A DNA stretch of 57,467 nt from Tenacibaculum sp. (GTDB lineage: Bacteria > Bacteroidota > Bacteroidia > Flavobacteriales > Flavobacteriaceae). Shown here one piece after another: positions 43,545 through 52,989 of this stretch (within the stretch, counting starts at the first letter, position 1; the number at the start of each line of letters is the position of its first letter). Location: the NCBI GenBank assembly GCA_020629275.1, contig JAHDDQ010000013.1, positions 1-57,467 of the forward strand, in the 5' to 3' direction. A program made the position numbers and the translations under genes. Below the pieces are notes generated by a model, which saw nothing but the letters and a program-made list of their open reading frames with translations, was not told the DNA's origin and ran no database searches.

Positions 43545-44624
43545 TCATTCTAATTTTCCAATAATACCCCAACCATTTGCTTTATCAATAACAACGCAAT
43601 GAAGTGTATTTTTACCTTTTCTTAGATTTAGATACAATTTATTAGCATTTATATCTATATGCCCTTGATATTGTATTCCTTTAGACCTAAATGCATTATT
43701 ACCTTTAAAAATGGGTATACCGTTTAAAAAGACAATTATTTTATCGCTGTAATCAAATGAAAATAGCTTAACTTGATTACTATTTGATTCAATAATTGTT
43801 AGGGCTATAGCATATACTTCTGTATTTTTTTCGAAATTACCAGCTGATGGTTTTTCTATATATTTTGAAAATGGAAGCAAACCCGATTTATCAGTTGGTA
43901 CGGTTGTATAGTTTTCTTTTGAAATATTATCGAAGCTTAAACTGTTTTCATTAAATGGAAACGCTTTTGTAATATCCCATTGTGATATAATATTAGGTTC
44001 TATATGTTTTTGTGTGTTAGATTTAGTCAGTCGAATTGGATATTTGGGAGTCAATTTAAAATTTGAAAATCTATTATTGAATAATGCAAATAGACCTAAT
44101 TCGCCTTTATCGTGGTTCGTCTTGAGATTATCTACAGTAAGAACTTTTTCATTATTAACAAAAACAATTGCATTGTAACCTTGTATTTCAATGCGCAAAG
44201 TGTTCCACCCTTCAGTTTTAAAAGTAATATTGGCTTGATGTTCTTTGTATAATTGCCAAGTTAATTCTTCATTAAAAGTTGGTGAATATTGTATGGCATC
44301 AGCTTGACTGGATTTATGAAGTCTCATATAAACCTCTTCCATAGTATTCTGCTGTTTCCTAAAAATAAGTCCTGCAAAACTTCTATTATTGTTTGCGTAA
44401 ACATCAACTTCAATAGTTCCATTTATGAATTGTATATCTTTTAGAATTGCTTTGCCATTTAAGAGAAGAGTTTCTCTATTGTCAAATATTTCAAAAGAAG
44501 AAATTCCTTTGTCTATCTGCCAATTTGAAGAATTCATTGGAACAATTTTAGTTTTATTTTGAGCTCGAGATAATTGCAAACTGTTTAGCGTAATAAATAA
44601 GCATAAATAGAATATTTTTTTCAT
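43545..44624 (-). CDS. exported protein with LamG/DUF1080-like domain
   Basis: A signal peptide (1-21, ending SRAQ) is followed by a concanavalin-like jelly-roll domain (about 25-200, IQFINGTIEVDVYANNNRSFAGLIFR, ...NEKVLTVDNL). A second beta domain (about 215-359) has GKNTLHCVVIDKANGWG, a galactose-binding-like end. This points to a secreted carbohydrate- or surface-related protein without an obvious catalytic site. An AraC regulator lies upstream in the same direction. Confidence 0.65.
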   Translation of the reverse strand: MKKIFYLCLFITLNSLQLSRAQNKTKIVPMNSSNWQIDKGISSFEIFDNRETLLLNGKAILKDIQFINGTIEVDVYANNNRSFAGLIFRKQQNTMEEVYMRLHKSSQADAIQYSPTFNEELTWQLYKEHQANITFKTEGWNTLRIEIQGYNAIVFVNNEKVLTVDNLKTNHDKGELGLFALFNNRFSNFKLTPKYPIRLTKSNTQKHIEPNIISQWDITKAFPFNENSLSFDNISKENYTTVPTDKSGLLPFSKYIEKPSAGNFEKNTEVYAIALTIIESNSNQVKLFSFDYSDKIIVFLNGIPIFKGNNAFRSKGIQYQGHIDINANKLYLNLRKGKNTLHCVVIDKANGWGIIGKLE

Positions 44625-44687
44625 CGTGTTATTGATTTTTTCACACTTGCAAATATTATGTTTTGTTCTTATTGAAGGTGTATCATT

Positions 44688-45563
44688 TTATAGCGAATGA
44701 CTATCATTTTGGTAATTCCTTCTATACATGCTCGGTGTAATGCCTTCAAGTTTGTTAAAAAAGCGTGAAAGATTATTTGCTTCACTAAAATTTATAGCAC
44801 TTGCAATTTCAGAAATAGTTTTATTAGAATATCGTAACTCGATCTTAATTTCTTGGAGTAATCTATAATTAATAATTTCTTTAGAAGTACACCCAAAGTA
44901 TTCTTTAACAACTTTATTTAATTGTTGTCTAGAGATATTGAGTGCGTTAGAGTACTCTTTTACAGAATGAAACTTTCGGATATTTAACTCCAGTATTTCT
45001 TTAAACTTGTAAATAACCGAACTGTCTTGTGTTTTATATGAAAGATTATATTTTATTGAAAATAATCTATTCAATTTTGATAAATAGAAATATAAAAGAG
45101 ATCTGATTATATGAAGACTATCATTCTGAAAGTCTTCTATTTCAGATATGATTTCATTTAATATAAGTTGAATTTTTTTATATTCATTTTTCGTTATTTG
45201 TAAGTATTGCGAATGTTTTGAATTGTAAAAATAATGCAGTCGATACACAAAAAGTTTATCATCAAAAAAGTCTGATAAGAAGTCATTTTGAAACACAAGG
45301 TGAAACCCTTTAATATCAGATGTGTTTATTTTACAGCTTTTTTTTTGATAGGGAGAAATAAAGAATAGTGAGTTTTCTTCAATATTTAGAGCATAATTAT
45401 TTAAGTCAATAGATCCTGTGGCTTTTTCAAAAATAAAAATTTCAAAAAAGTCAGTAGTATGAGGGGAAACTTCAAAAAACACATTAGGATTCGTCTCGAA
45501 TTTATGTAGATCCATTTGAAGTTCAAACCCATATTTTTCTTTTTTAAAACGGAATATGCGCAA
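44688..45563 (-). CDS. AraC-family transcriptional regulator
   Basis: The C-terminal region of this 291-residue protein has the AraC double HTH: FHSVKEYSNALNISRQQLNKVV and TISEIASAINFSEANNLSRFFNKLEGITPSMYR. The N-terminal 170 residues form a cupin-like sensor domain. It lies 63 bases before the LamG-like gene, a possible target. Confidence 0.88.
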   Translation of the reverse strand: MRIFRFKKEKYGFELQMDLHKFETNPNVFFEVSPHTTDFFEIFIFEKATGSIDLNNYALNIEENSLFFISPYQKKSCKINTSDIKGFHLVFQNDFLSDFFDDKLFVYRLHYFYNSKHSQYLQITKNEYKKIQLILNEIISEIEDFQNDSLHIIRSLLYFYLSKLNRLFSIKYNLSYKTQDSSVIYKFKEILELNIRKFHSVKEYSNALNISRQQLNKVVKEYFGCTSKEIINYRLLQEIKIELRYSNKTISEIASAINFSEANNLSRFFNKLEGITPSMYRRNYQNDSHSL

Positions 45564-45620
45564 ATCTCAATTATTTTTTGGGTTAGTTGTTTGTATACTG
45601 TATGCTCAGATTTTTTCTCT

Positions 45621-45905
45621 TTAACGTCCAAATAGTGCACTAAGAATCAAAAAACAAGGAGTAATTATTAAAAGTGAAAAACCTATTTTACGTATTAATA
45701 CCTTCCTGTTTAATTTTTCAATTATCTTTTTATCTGGGGTTAAAGAAATAGCTTTTCTAATATATTTAAAACCATAAAAAGGTTTGTTTATGTTTGTGTC
45801 AAAATCTTTAACCTTAGATATAGTTTGACTAGGATTAGATATTAAAACTAAAAATAATCCTAAAATCCAAGAAAACATCATTAATGTAGAGAATATATCG
45901 TTCAT
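45621..45905 (-). CDS. small membrane protein
   Basis: A 94-residue product with TM helices at about 5-22 and 70-90, joined by a basic loop. Not recognised. It is in line with the AraC gene, 57 bases upstream of it. Confidence 0.5.
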   Translation of the reverse strand: MNDIFSTLMMFSWILGLFLVLISNPSQTISKVKDFDTNINKPFYGFKYIRKAISLTPDKKIIEKLNRKVLIRKIGFSLLIITPCFLILSALFGR

Positions 45906-45994
45906 TTCTTATGGTTAAAGACCTTTTTTAAGGAGTTATATGGTTTAAAAGTAGTCAAGAACAAGTAATTACCCATGATCATTATCGTGAACAA

Positions 45995-46632
45995 TTATTT
46001 TAATTTATCAAACATTTCCTTCACTTGAACCAAATTATAAACTTTGTAGGCTACATCTAGTTCTAAAGCATAATCTTCCACGGATTGTTTGTATCCAATG
46101 GATTTTCTTAATGCATTTACTTTGCCGGGGTTCTTAATCGGCCACACAATATATTTTCTACTTTTTTTGCCAGTTTTTTTATCTGTTACATTTCCACCAT
46201 AAATCTGAGTTCCATATATCTGTTCTTTTCCAATTTCCATAAGGTATCTATCCTCCATCATTGCAACCAATGTCATTGGTAACTCTTTTGTTCTCCTGCT
46301 TTTTTAATTAGCGGTAAGTATTTACCAATTTTATTTGAATGCTGAATTACATACCAAACAGTTTTATTTGTAGGTTCACCGACGAAAGATTTTTCAGGAT
46401 ATCCATGTTTGTCAATAATATTTGAGACTTTTTTTAGGTTTACAGAATCGTTTTTTATGATAATACCCCAAGGATTTTTATAAAAGTCTTGCTCTGAAAT
46501 ATTAAGCTTCAATAATAGAGTTGCTTTCTTTTCACTATTAATATTTGTATCTATTAATGCACGTGGTGCTTGGCCGAGAATTAATATTGAATCTAATTCA
46601 GCTTTTAGTTTTTTATTTATTGACTGAGACAA
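45995..46632 (-). pseudogene. frameshifted DUF6624-like gene
   Basis: The upstream frame (to 46273) encodes VSNIIDKHGYPEKSFVGE...VWYVIQHSNKIGKYLPLIKKAGEQ and then runs out. One added A in the CAAAAG run near 46294 would continue it as KELPMTLVAMMEDRYLMEIG and then QIYGTQ in the frame that ends at 45995. Together these give the full DUF6624 pattern seen also at 31.3-32.2 kb. The upstream frame has no ATG and no signal peptide, so the 5' end may be lost too. Confidence 0.7.
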
Positions 46633-46686
46633 GAGGCTATTACTAGGAATTAATTTTATATATTGTTGTTCCTTAGATATTTTTAG

Positions 46687-47349
46687 TTATACCAAACCGA
46701 CATAAATACAAATTAAAGCTATAGTATTAAAGAAGCCGTGTATGGCAATAACAAACCACAAATCGTATTTGCGTATGTAGAATATAAGAGCTATTAGCGC
46801 TCCAATAATCCAGGTAACAAGTTGCCCTGTAATACCTTGTTGACTGTGCATGAAACCAAAAAAGCCAGTAACTAGGAAAATATTAAGAAATATACTGATT
46901 TTGCTCTCTCCAAAGAATTTTACAAATTGGCGCATAAAATAACCACGAAAGATTATTTCTTCTCCAAATCCTGAGGTAGCCCATACTATTAATAAAGTAA
47001 ATAATGAAGCAGAAAGATTTCCTTTTAATCCATCAAAACTTGAATAATCTATAGGAGCTCCAGTTAGTTTTGTAATTAAAGGAACCAACGCAAAGAAATA
47101 AAAAATGAACAGCCCTAGTGCAACTAATGGAGCTAGTATGAAAATATTTTTGACTGTAAATTTTTTGCTTTGAAATCCAAGCTCTGAAAATGCTTTTTCT
47201 TTGTATTCTAGGTAATTTGCTATGATGATTACTATTGAGGCAATAATATTCGGAAGAAAGCTAAAATTAATTGGTCCAAACCATAAAAAGCAGATGATTA
47301 TAATGGTAATTAATGGAATTAATATTTGACGTAAGGTGATTTTGTTCAT
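46687..47349 (-). CDS. CPBP-family intramembrane metalloprotease
   Basis: The 220-residue, roughly seven-helix protein has the Abi/CPBP motifs: E130-E131-x3-R135 in GFGEEIIFRGYFMR, H168 in FGFMHSQQG and H204 in IHGFFNT. Relatives process prenylated proteins or protect against bacteriocins. No peptide gene is adjacent here. A LytTR gene remnant lies upstream. Confidence 0.88.
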   Translation of the reverse strand: MNKITLRQILIPLITIIIICFLWFGPINFSFLPNIIASIVIIIANYLEYKEKAFSELGFQSKKFTVKNIFILAPLVALGLFIFYFFALVPLITKLTGAPIDYSSFDGLKGNLSASLFTLLIVWATSGFGEEIIFRGYFMRQFVKFFGESKISIFLNIFLVTGFFGFMHSQQGITGQLVTWIIGALIALIFYIRKYDLWFVIAIHGFFNTIALICIYVGLV

Positions 47350-47472
47350 TGTTTTTTAGTTTAAATTCTAAGCGAAATAATGAACAAATTCCTTGAGAAT
47401 CCTTTTAAATACTTATGTTTTTACTGAATGGTTGAAATTTATAACTGAATAGTCGGTAGTTTTTGGTGTCAT

Positions 47473-48308
47473 TTATTGATACCAATCTATAAATGCTTTT
47501 CGCTTGTATCGACTGATACTAATTTCAGAGATCGTATCCTTTTTAATGAAAGGCTTTAATTGAATACGCAACTTGCCATTTTCAATCTTTTCGATTTGTT
47601 CTACAGTATCTTTATGAATGATAATTTGTCGATTGGCTCTAAAAAACAGTTGATCGTTTATTTTTTCTTCGAGTTCATTTAATGTAAAATCGGTGTTTAT
47701 TATCATACCATTATTCTGAACAGTATATACAATTTTGTTCTCGCTGTAAAAGCACGCAATATTATCATAGGTTAGCTTCGTCATTTTTGTGCCGTTATCA
47801 ATAGTAATTTCAGCATCTTTTATTGACAAATTATATAAATTGTATATGTCTTGAGCGTACAATAAACTTATGAGAATAAAACACAATAATAAAGTAATTA
47901 GTAAACCAATTAATAAATAATAGAATATTGTCTGCCCGCCCGCAACTTTATCAATAATAATATTTATAGGAATATACATGATTGTAATATATCCTAGAGT
48001 AGAAACCATAAACCTTATAATAGTTATAAACGCTACCTTTTTAGAGAAATATTTTTTTCATAAAATTTAAAATTAAGTTCCGCTATGATTCCAATGAGAA
48101 TAGACAAAACAATAGTTGATAGAAAACCTTCTATTGGAAATCTATACGTTTCACTATCTAGAAAATTATCACTAGCTGCTAAATGATTTGCGACTAGTGA
48201 AAAAAATATTAATATAATTGCTTTTTGAACCCAACGCCATCCAGAACCATTGATAAATGTATACCATACTTTTTTTACTGTATTTTTGATTGGTTGTATC
48301 GTACTCAT
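47473..48308 (-). pseudogene. frameshifted membrane-bound LytTR regulator
   Basis: The first frame (48308-48033) encodes two TM helices and ends FKFYEKNISLKR. Adding one A to the seven-A run (minus strand, 48052-48058) continues it as KKYFSKKVAFITIIRFMVST, which joins the second frame (to 47473). The joined product has four TM helices and a LytTR DNA-binding domain (IACFYSENKIVYTV, FFRANRQIIIHKD). The intact length would be about 278 residues. It is either a true pseudogene or a homopolymer base-call error. Confidence 0.72.
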
Positions 48309-48486
48309 GAATTAGAAGTTCTTTGTCTATCAGGTTCAAAGTAACAAATAATTGCCCCAAGAATATGTTTAAACTATTTTTAAATTTTACCTTTAGAAGG
48401 AAATCTTGTCTATTTTTTCTAAAGAATTTTATTGTTTTTAAACGGTCTTACTTAACGAATTACAGCGTTATTATTAACGGTTAAGC

Positions 48487-48512
48487 AGTTAATCATACAT
48501 GGTGTTATATAT
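48487..48512 (-). repeat. left arm of a cassette-junction-like palindrome
   Basis: Minus-strand TAACACCATGTATGATTAAC matches the left arm TAACACCGTGTATAATTCAT of the 53.1 kb junction. A partner arm is not evident before the LytTR remnant, so the site may be decayed. Confidence 0.4.
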
Positions 48513-48516
48513 TGGT

Positions 48517-49095
48517 TTATCTCATTATTTTAGTCAGATAAACAATTCCAAAAATCCAACCGATATAGAGTAGAGTATAAGTTAGAGAGTAAACTACTGA
48601 AATTCCAAGATCTCCTTTTGTATCTTTTGATTTATTGAAAACAAATTTCAATGCCCGGAAAAAAATCCAATATAACATTGCCAAAATTATAAAAATTGAA
48701 AACCAAAAAATAGCTTTTAAAACGATCAGTAATATAATTATTAAAATTGTCATTCCAATCCATAATATGATTGATAAAATAAAGCCACCAACTCCATCTC
48801 CAATATCAATTGAAGGTATATCGAAAGTAGATGAAGTATTTCCTATAAGATCACCACGTCTAAAATTACGAAACTTTGGGAAATTGTCAATTAATCCAAC
48901 TCCAGAATAAAGTCCATAAGTCATAAAAAGAAACAATACTGTAGCTATAATTCCTAATGATAAATAGAGGTTAGAAGTCAGGCTTCGATTATAATTAATT
49001 CCAGTCAGATAAACAGTTGTAATTGTAGTTCCGATTACGAGTAGTGAAACTATGAAAACGGATTTTCCTTTTAAATAATTCTGTTTAATTTTCAA
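48517..49095 (-). CDS. multi-span membrane protein of unknown function
   Basis: The 192-residue protein has TM helices near 12-30, 40-60, 103-125, 127-148 and 168-188. A Gly/Asp-rich loop (SIDIGDGVGG) lies before the third. I do not recognise the family. It begins after a junction-like gap and points the same way as its neighbours. Confidence 0.6.
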   Translation of the reverse strand: MKIKQNYLKGKSVFIVSLLVIGTTITTVYLTGINYNRSLTSNLYLSLGIIATVLFLFMTYGLYSGVGLIDNFPKFRNFRRGDLIGNTSSTFDIPSIDIGDGVGGFILSIILWIGMTILIIILLIVLKAIFWFSIFIILAMLYWIFFRALKFVFNKSKDTKGDLGISVVYSLTYTLLYIGWIFGIVYLTKIMR

Positions 49096-49232
49096 TGTAG
49101 AGGTTTTTGATCAGCTTGTTGGTAGCGTTTTGGTTAAGTTGCGTTCTAATGCAGTTAAGGTTTTGTTATGTGCTTTTTTAAAATTCAATTTTATTATCAA
49201 AAGTAACGTTATTGCTTGTGTTTTTTTCATTT

Positions 49233-49604
49233 TTACTCAACTACATTAATGAATAGCTTATTAACAATTTTCCATTCATTATTTATTTTGAAAAGAGATA
49301 AGTAGTCGTAGTAATTAAAGCCTAACATTGGGACATGCAGTTTTACCATTGCAATTTTGCCAAGTATATCTATTCCTATTATTGACATTTTTAAGGTTTC
49401 TCCTAAATCATTAGGGCTTTTTCTATTTTTTACTGTTTGAATATAATCGTTGATGTTTTCAAAATATTCATTTGAGTTAATGTCTCCGTATATATTTGCA
49501 TTAGCACTAAAACAAGTTTTAAGGTTTGATATATTTCCATAAAAAATTCCATCAAAATATATGTTGATTACATTTTCTATTTCTTTAATGTTATCTTGGT
49601 ACAT
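49233..49604 (-). CDS. NTF2/SnoaL-like protein
   Basis: A 123-residue cone-shaped alpha+beta fold of the lumazine-binding / SnoaL kind: an N-terminal helix pair (NVINIYFDGIFYGN), LKTCFSANANIYGD, and a final strand segment NEWKIVNKLF. It lies 3 bases after the tautomerase gene in the DoxX operon. Such proteins bind or turn over small molecules; substrate not known. Confidence 0.75.
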   Translation of the reverse strand: MYQDNIKEIENVINIYFDGIFYGNISNLKTCFSANANIYGDINSNEYFENINDYIQTVKNRKSPNDLGETLKMSIIGIDILGKIAMVKLHVPMLGFNYYDYLSLFKINNEWKIVNKLFINVVE

Positions 49605-49607
49605 TGA

Positions 49608-49802
49608 CTATTTTTCAGTTATTAAAGATTGTTTTCCATTACAACCCCAATTTTCAATTGGTATTTCGTCTATTACAACATGTGTAGTTTTTGGGTTTTT
49701 GTTTAGAATATTAACGACCAATAATGTTATTCCTTCGATTAATAATCTCTTTTGTTCTATAGTTACATTTGTATCTGTAACTCTTATGTTTATGTAAGGC
49801 AT
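49608..49802 (-). CDS. 4-oxalocrotonate tautomerase-like protein
   Basis: The 64-residue protein starts M-P-Y-I-N, giving the catalytic N-terminal proline after Met removal, and has the family's HVVIDEIPIENWGCNG segment. It is one subunit of a small tautomerase, between the DoxX and NTF2-like genes. Confidence 0.85.
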   Translation of the reverse strand: MPYINIRVTDTNVTIEQKRLLIEGITLLVVNILNKNPKTTHVVIDEIPIENWGCNGKQSLITEK

Positions 49803-49832
49803 ATTTCTTTTTATTAGTATTGCTTTTTTAAA

Positions 49833-50282
49833 TCAATCCCATTTTGAAGTTGTTGATATTGCATATTTTCCAGCACCTAATAAAAATATTACGATTGCAC
49901 CAAATAGATATAAACCTTGTAGTTCAATTCCCCAACCACCAAATTGATTTAAAGCAAAGATATCTGCAGAATGAACCATTATGATAGCAATGAACATATT
50001 GAATACTAAAACTAAACTAGCTAATCTTGCTTTCCAGCCAATGATGATTAACATTGGAGCAATTATTTCGCCTATAAAAACAAAGTATGCCGTAAATTCA
50101 GGTATTCCGATGTCTTTTAGTAAACTTTTTATAAATGAATAATTGGAACTCAAGTTTGCAATTCCGTGTAATAAAATAAGTAAACCAATACTCAATCTTT
50201 GCAAAAGTAATCCAGTATCCTTGTTTTTAAAATTTTCTAAATTGTTCATATTATTTAATTTGTTAAAATTAGTATGATACAA
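49833..50282 (-). CDS. DoxX-family membrane protein
   Basis: The 149-residue protein has four TM helices and the DoxX pattern RLSIGLLILLHGIANL, IGEIIAPMLIIIGW, then the Gly-rich end GLYLFGAIVIFLLGAGKYA. An internal Met (residue 12) is another possible start. It heads a three-gene operon preceded by a Crp-type palindrome. Confidence 0.85.
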   Translation of the reverse strand: MYHTNFNKLNNMNNLENFKNKDTGLLLQRLSIGLLILLHGIANLSSNYSFIKSLLKDIGIPEFTAYFVFIGEIIAPMLIIIGWKARLASLVLVFNMFIAIIMVHSADIFALNQFGGWGIELQGLYLFGAIVIFLLGAGKYAISTTSKWD

Positions 50283-50331
50283 AAGTTAAAAAAAGTCATA
50301 ATGGAACACAGGACTATTGTCACTATTAATT

Positions 50332-50347
50332 TGTGACAAATGTCACA
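50332..50347 (-). promoter_or_regulatory. Crp/Fnr-type operator before the DoxX operon
   Basis: A perfect palindrome TGTGACA-AA-TGTCACA lies 50 bases before the DoxX start. A further half site TTGTCAC at 50318-50324 pairs with its left half. The gene ending at 50361 encodes a Crp-family regulator, the likely ligand. Confidence 0.65.
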
Positions 50348-50360
50348 CACTAAAAATATT

Positions 50361-50924
50361 TTATGAATTTAATCGGCTTAATGTTTCTCTGCTGACACCT
50401 AAATAAGAAGCTATAAGTTTTTTAGGTACTCTTTGAAAAAGTGTTGGGTATTGTTCTTGAAGTAACTCATATCGTTCTTTTGAAGAATTTTTTAATAGTG
50501 ATAAGATTCTGTTTTGAAGAGCAATTCTACCAAACTTACTTTTTTTTGCCCAAAACCTTTCCATTTTATGCATTTCTTTAGTGAGCTTTTCCCTGTTTTC
50601 AAATGTTATATATAGTAGTTCAGAATTTTCAATACAATCAATGTTTATTTTAGATTTAGATTGTTTTACGAAAGATTCATAATCTGTTATCCACCAATTT
50701 TCCATTCCGAATTGCAAAATATGTTCTTTTCCATTTTCATCAAAAAAGTAACTTTTTAAACAACCTTTGACTATCCAATATTCTTTATTTGCAATTTCTC
50801 CTTCCTGTAAAATGTATTGATGTTTACGCTTTGTAGTTGTTTCAAAATGACTTAATATGAAATCAAATTCTTCGTCGGTTAACTTAATTATCTCTTCTAT
50901 ATGTTTTTTTAGAGGATGTTTCAT
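50361..50924 (-). CDS. Crp/Fnr-family transcriptional regulator
   Basis: The 187-residue protein has a cyclic-nucleotide-binding-like beta roll (30-115, QYILQEGEIANKEYWIVKGCLKSYFF) and a C-terminal winged HTH whose recognition part is KKLIASYLGVSRETLSRL. The usual R-x-A motif for cAMP is not obvious, so the signal is unknown. Its start overlaps the preceding gene by ATGA; a palindrome beyond its stop fits autoregulated control of the DoxX operon. Confidence 0.88.
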   Translation of the reverse strand: MKHPLKKHIEEIIKLTDEEFDFILSHFETTTKRKHQYILQEGEIANKEYWIVKGCLKSYFFDENGKEHILQFGMENWWITDYESFVKQSKSKINIDCIENSELLYITFENREKLTKEMHKMERFWAKKSKFGRIALQNRILSLLKNSSKERYELLQEQYPTLFQRVPKKLIASYLGVSRETLSRLNS

Positions 50925-51334
50925 TTAATTGATGGTAACGGTTTTATACACGTTATTGTAACACGTTTTATTTTTTTGTCTACTGGCATTAAAACCATTC
51001 GCGAAATATTATGGATCCAAAATCTAATTGCTGGAAATCCTAATCCAATTAGCAACCATTTCTTTTTTAAGTTAGTCCAATTTTTCCAATGCTTTATTGT
51101 TTTTCCTGTAATTGCTAATCCGAGTATTAAAGCAATAACAGTTGTAGGTAGAAAAAGACTAAACTTAAAAGCAAAATTATATACTCCAGATCCTTTTTTT
51201 AACCTAAATAAGTATCTAAGCTCATTAATTAAAAGTGTAAGAGTCAAAAATCCTAAACTGAAAAGAGCCATTCTTAAAGTCAATTTTATTTTCTTTTTAT
51301 GATATTTATTTAGTTCCAAAAATCGTAATGACAT
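50921..51334 (-). CDS. membrane protein whose C-terminus reads into a junction-like sequence
   Basis: The 137-residue product has three hydrophobic segments (about 20-38, 58-78, 92-112). The last 15 codons run through AACGTGTATAAAACCGTTAC, which resembles the right end of the cassette junctions, and stop in an ATGA overlap with the Crp-type gene. An overlapping plus-strand ORF was rejected because all neighbours run minus. Confidence 0.5.
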   Translation of the reverse strand: MSLRFLELNKYHKKKIKLTLRMALFSLGFLTLTLLINELRYLFRLKKGSGVYNFAFKFSLFLPTTVIALILGLAITGKTIKHWKNWTNLKKKWLLIGLGFPAIRFWIHNISRMVLMPVDKKIKRVTITCIKPLPSIK

Positions 51335-51338
51335 GTTT

Positions 51339-51776
51339 TTATTCAGTTCTTAATATTATAGTTTCTGTTAATTTAATATCAGAAATATTTACGTTATCAT
51401 CTTTTAACATAAGTTCATTAATTACTCGAAATTCCGCGCTTCGTCCAGCAATATTCAAAATAATTTCGCTTTTTGGATTCCTACTACAATAATCTTTAGT
51501 TTCATATTCCATTATTTCGAACTGTTCATTATCTATAAAACTTTTTGATATTCTTTTTTGGCCAGAGTAATGTTCAATATAGTTTTTTCTCCAATTCACA
51601 TTCGGCAACATTCTTCGGACAAATGCGATTGGTAAAAAAGTAATAATTTCAATTGCGTTATTTTCTTCAATTCCGTTTTGAGTGAGTAAATTCAAAAGTT
51701 CATTATTACTAATATTCTTTGTAGAATTCCCAATCAGATTAATTGATTTTTTCACATCAGATTTAAATTCAGCCAT
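51339..51776 (-). CDS. uncharacterised cytoplasmic protein
   Basis: From MAEFKSDV the product is 145 residues, alpha-helical at first (KSINLIGNSTKNISNNELLNLL), then beta-rich. It ends 4 bases before the following gene. The frame also contains an upstream ATG at 51800. Family not recognised. Confidence 0.6.
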   Translation of the reverse strand: MAEFKSDVKKSINLIGNSTKNISNNELLNLLTQNGIEENNAIEIITFLPIAFVRRMLPNVNWRKNYIEHYSGQKRISKSFIDNEQFEIMEYETKDYCSRNPKSEIILNIAGRSAEFRVINELMLKDDNVNISDIKLTETIILRTE

Positions 51777-51846
51777 CTTTTTATTTTCTTTATTTCTCAA
51801 AACATTCTTTCAGATGCGAGTTTTTCTCAAATGTTTTACGTTTTTT

Positions 51847-52034
51847 GGCTAAAGGTTAGTGTGGGAGAAGAAAATCAGGGATTTTCGAACACGCACTAAG
51901 CTGAAACCTTTTTGTTTAGTTTTTAATTTGTTTGTCAAAAGCTAAATAAATAGAAAAGGGTTTAGCGACTTAGTAAATATACACAAAGCATCGAATAAGA
52001 AATCAAGCCCGCATTAACTTTAGCCGTTGTTAGC
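51847..52034 (-). repeat. cassette-junction palindrome between 51.8 and 52.0 kb
   Basis: The minus-strand left end GCTAAC (52029-34) leads into GGCTAAAGTTAATGCGGG, which pairs imperfectly with the right arm; the right arm on the plus strand reads GGCTAAAGGTTAGTGTGGG (51847-65). About 140 unpaired bases lie between. Canonical GTTRRRY is not clear at the right end. Confidence 0.55.
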
Positions 52035-52040
52035 TTTAGT

Positions 52041-52973
52041 TTATTTCAACTGTAATGTATGTGTTAATTTCTTCATTTCAGAAATATTTTTCTCAAAGTC
52101 AGATTTTATTATACCCTGTATTGCTATTGTCTTTTCAGTATCTACAACAACTAATTCATAAATGGTTGATTTAATTTCATTCATTTTACCTTCAATAATA
52201 AATTCACAAGCTTTTTTTCCATTTATATTTTTTTCATTGATGGATTTAACTTTCGAATTACTTAAGCCTTTGTTTTCTAAAAGACCAACCAATTGGACAG
52301 CAACATCTTTGGGTGATTTGTTTAATTCCCTAGGAAATGTAGAAACAACGAGGAATGGATTGTTTCCATAATTCTCCATTTTTTCACCATTTATGGAATA
52401 CATAAAAACACTAGATGTTGATTTAGAAAATTTAAATTTTGATTTAGATTCATCTAGTATAAATTGCGCAGTATCGAAAGGATTAACGTTTTTTTCTTTG
52501 TCATAATAGATTGATGAAATCATTTTTAAAATATCTTTTTCAGATTCTTTGTCTAGACTATTAAATTGTGACATCACTAATGTTGAGTATGTAGTGTCAC
52601 CAAAAACTAGTTGAAATGATTTCAGATTATTTTTTTCAAAAGAGACATATTTCGCAGGATATTCGTTGAGTTTTATTTCAAGAAACTGATTTACTTCTAT
52701 TCCTTGTTTTTTAAAGTTCTCAGTGGTAAAGGTTTTCGCATTTGAATAAAAATTATCACCGTCTAGATCCATTATTTGGATAGCGGCTCTATTTCCATTA
52801 ATTAAACCAACAAAACTTTCAGCCATCTGGTAATTTTCACTAGGTATTATATAGACTCTAGTTCCCGGGATATTAATATGCTTTGGTGTTTTAGTGTTGA
52901 CTATATTTCCGTTTGTTAGTTGAGAAAATAAATAAGTACTAGAAATTAATAAGGTAAATAGTAGTTTTCGCAT
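52041..52973 (-). CDS. exported protein of unknown function
   Basis: The 310-residue product has an N-terminal signal peptide (MRKLLFTLLISSTYLFSQL). The body is alpha/beta with many Lys and Asn, including VAVQLVGLLENKGL and a final EKNISEMKKLTHTLQLK. No motif recognised. It is a single-gene unit between two junction palindromes. Confidence 0.65.
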   Translation of the reverse strand: MRKLLFTLLISSTYLFSQLTNGNIVNTKTPKHINIPGTRVYIIPSENYQMAESFVGLINGNRAAIQIMDLDGDNFYSNAKTFTTENFKKQGIEVNQFLEIKLNEYPAKYVSFEKNNLKSFQLVFGDTTYSTLVMSQFNSLDKESEKDILKMISSIYYDKEKNVNPFDTAQFILDESKSKFKFSKSTSSVFMYSINGEKMENYGNNPFLVVSTFPRELNKSPKDVAVQLVGLLENKGLSNSKVKSINEKNINGKKACEFIIEGKMNEIKSTIYELVVVDTEKTIAIQGIIKSDFEKNISEMKKLTHTLQLK

Positions 52974-52989
52974 TTTTATGTTTAATTAC

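Noticed and set aside
49100..49220. 39-codon minus-strand ORF (MKKTQAITLLLIIKLNFKK) and mirror-like repeat
   Set aside because: The repeat is a mirror rather than an inverted repeat and the ORF has no motif; it is probably intergenic.
50916..51302. 128-codon plus-strand ORF
   Set aside because: The opposite minus-strand ORF has TM helices, an ATGA overlap with the next gene and the direction of all neighbours.
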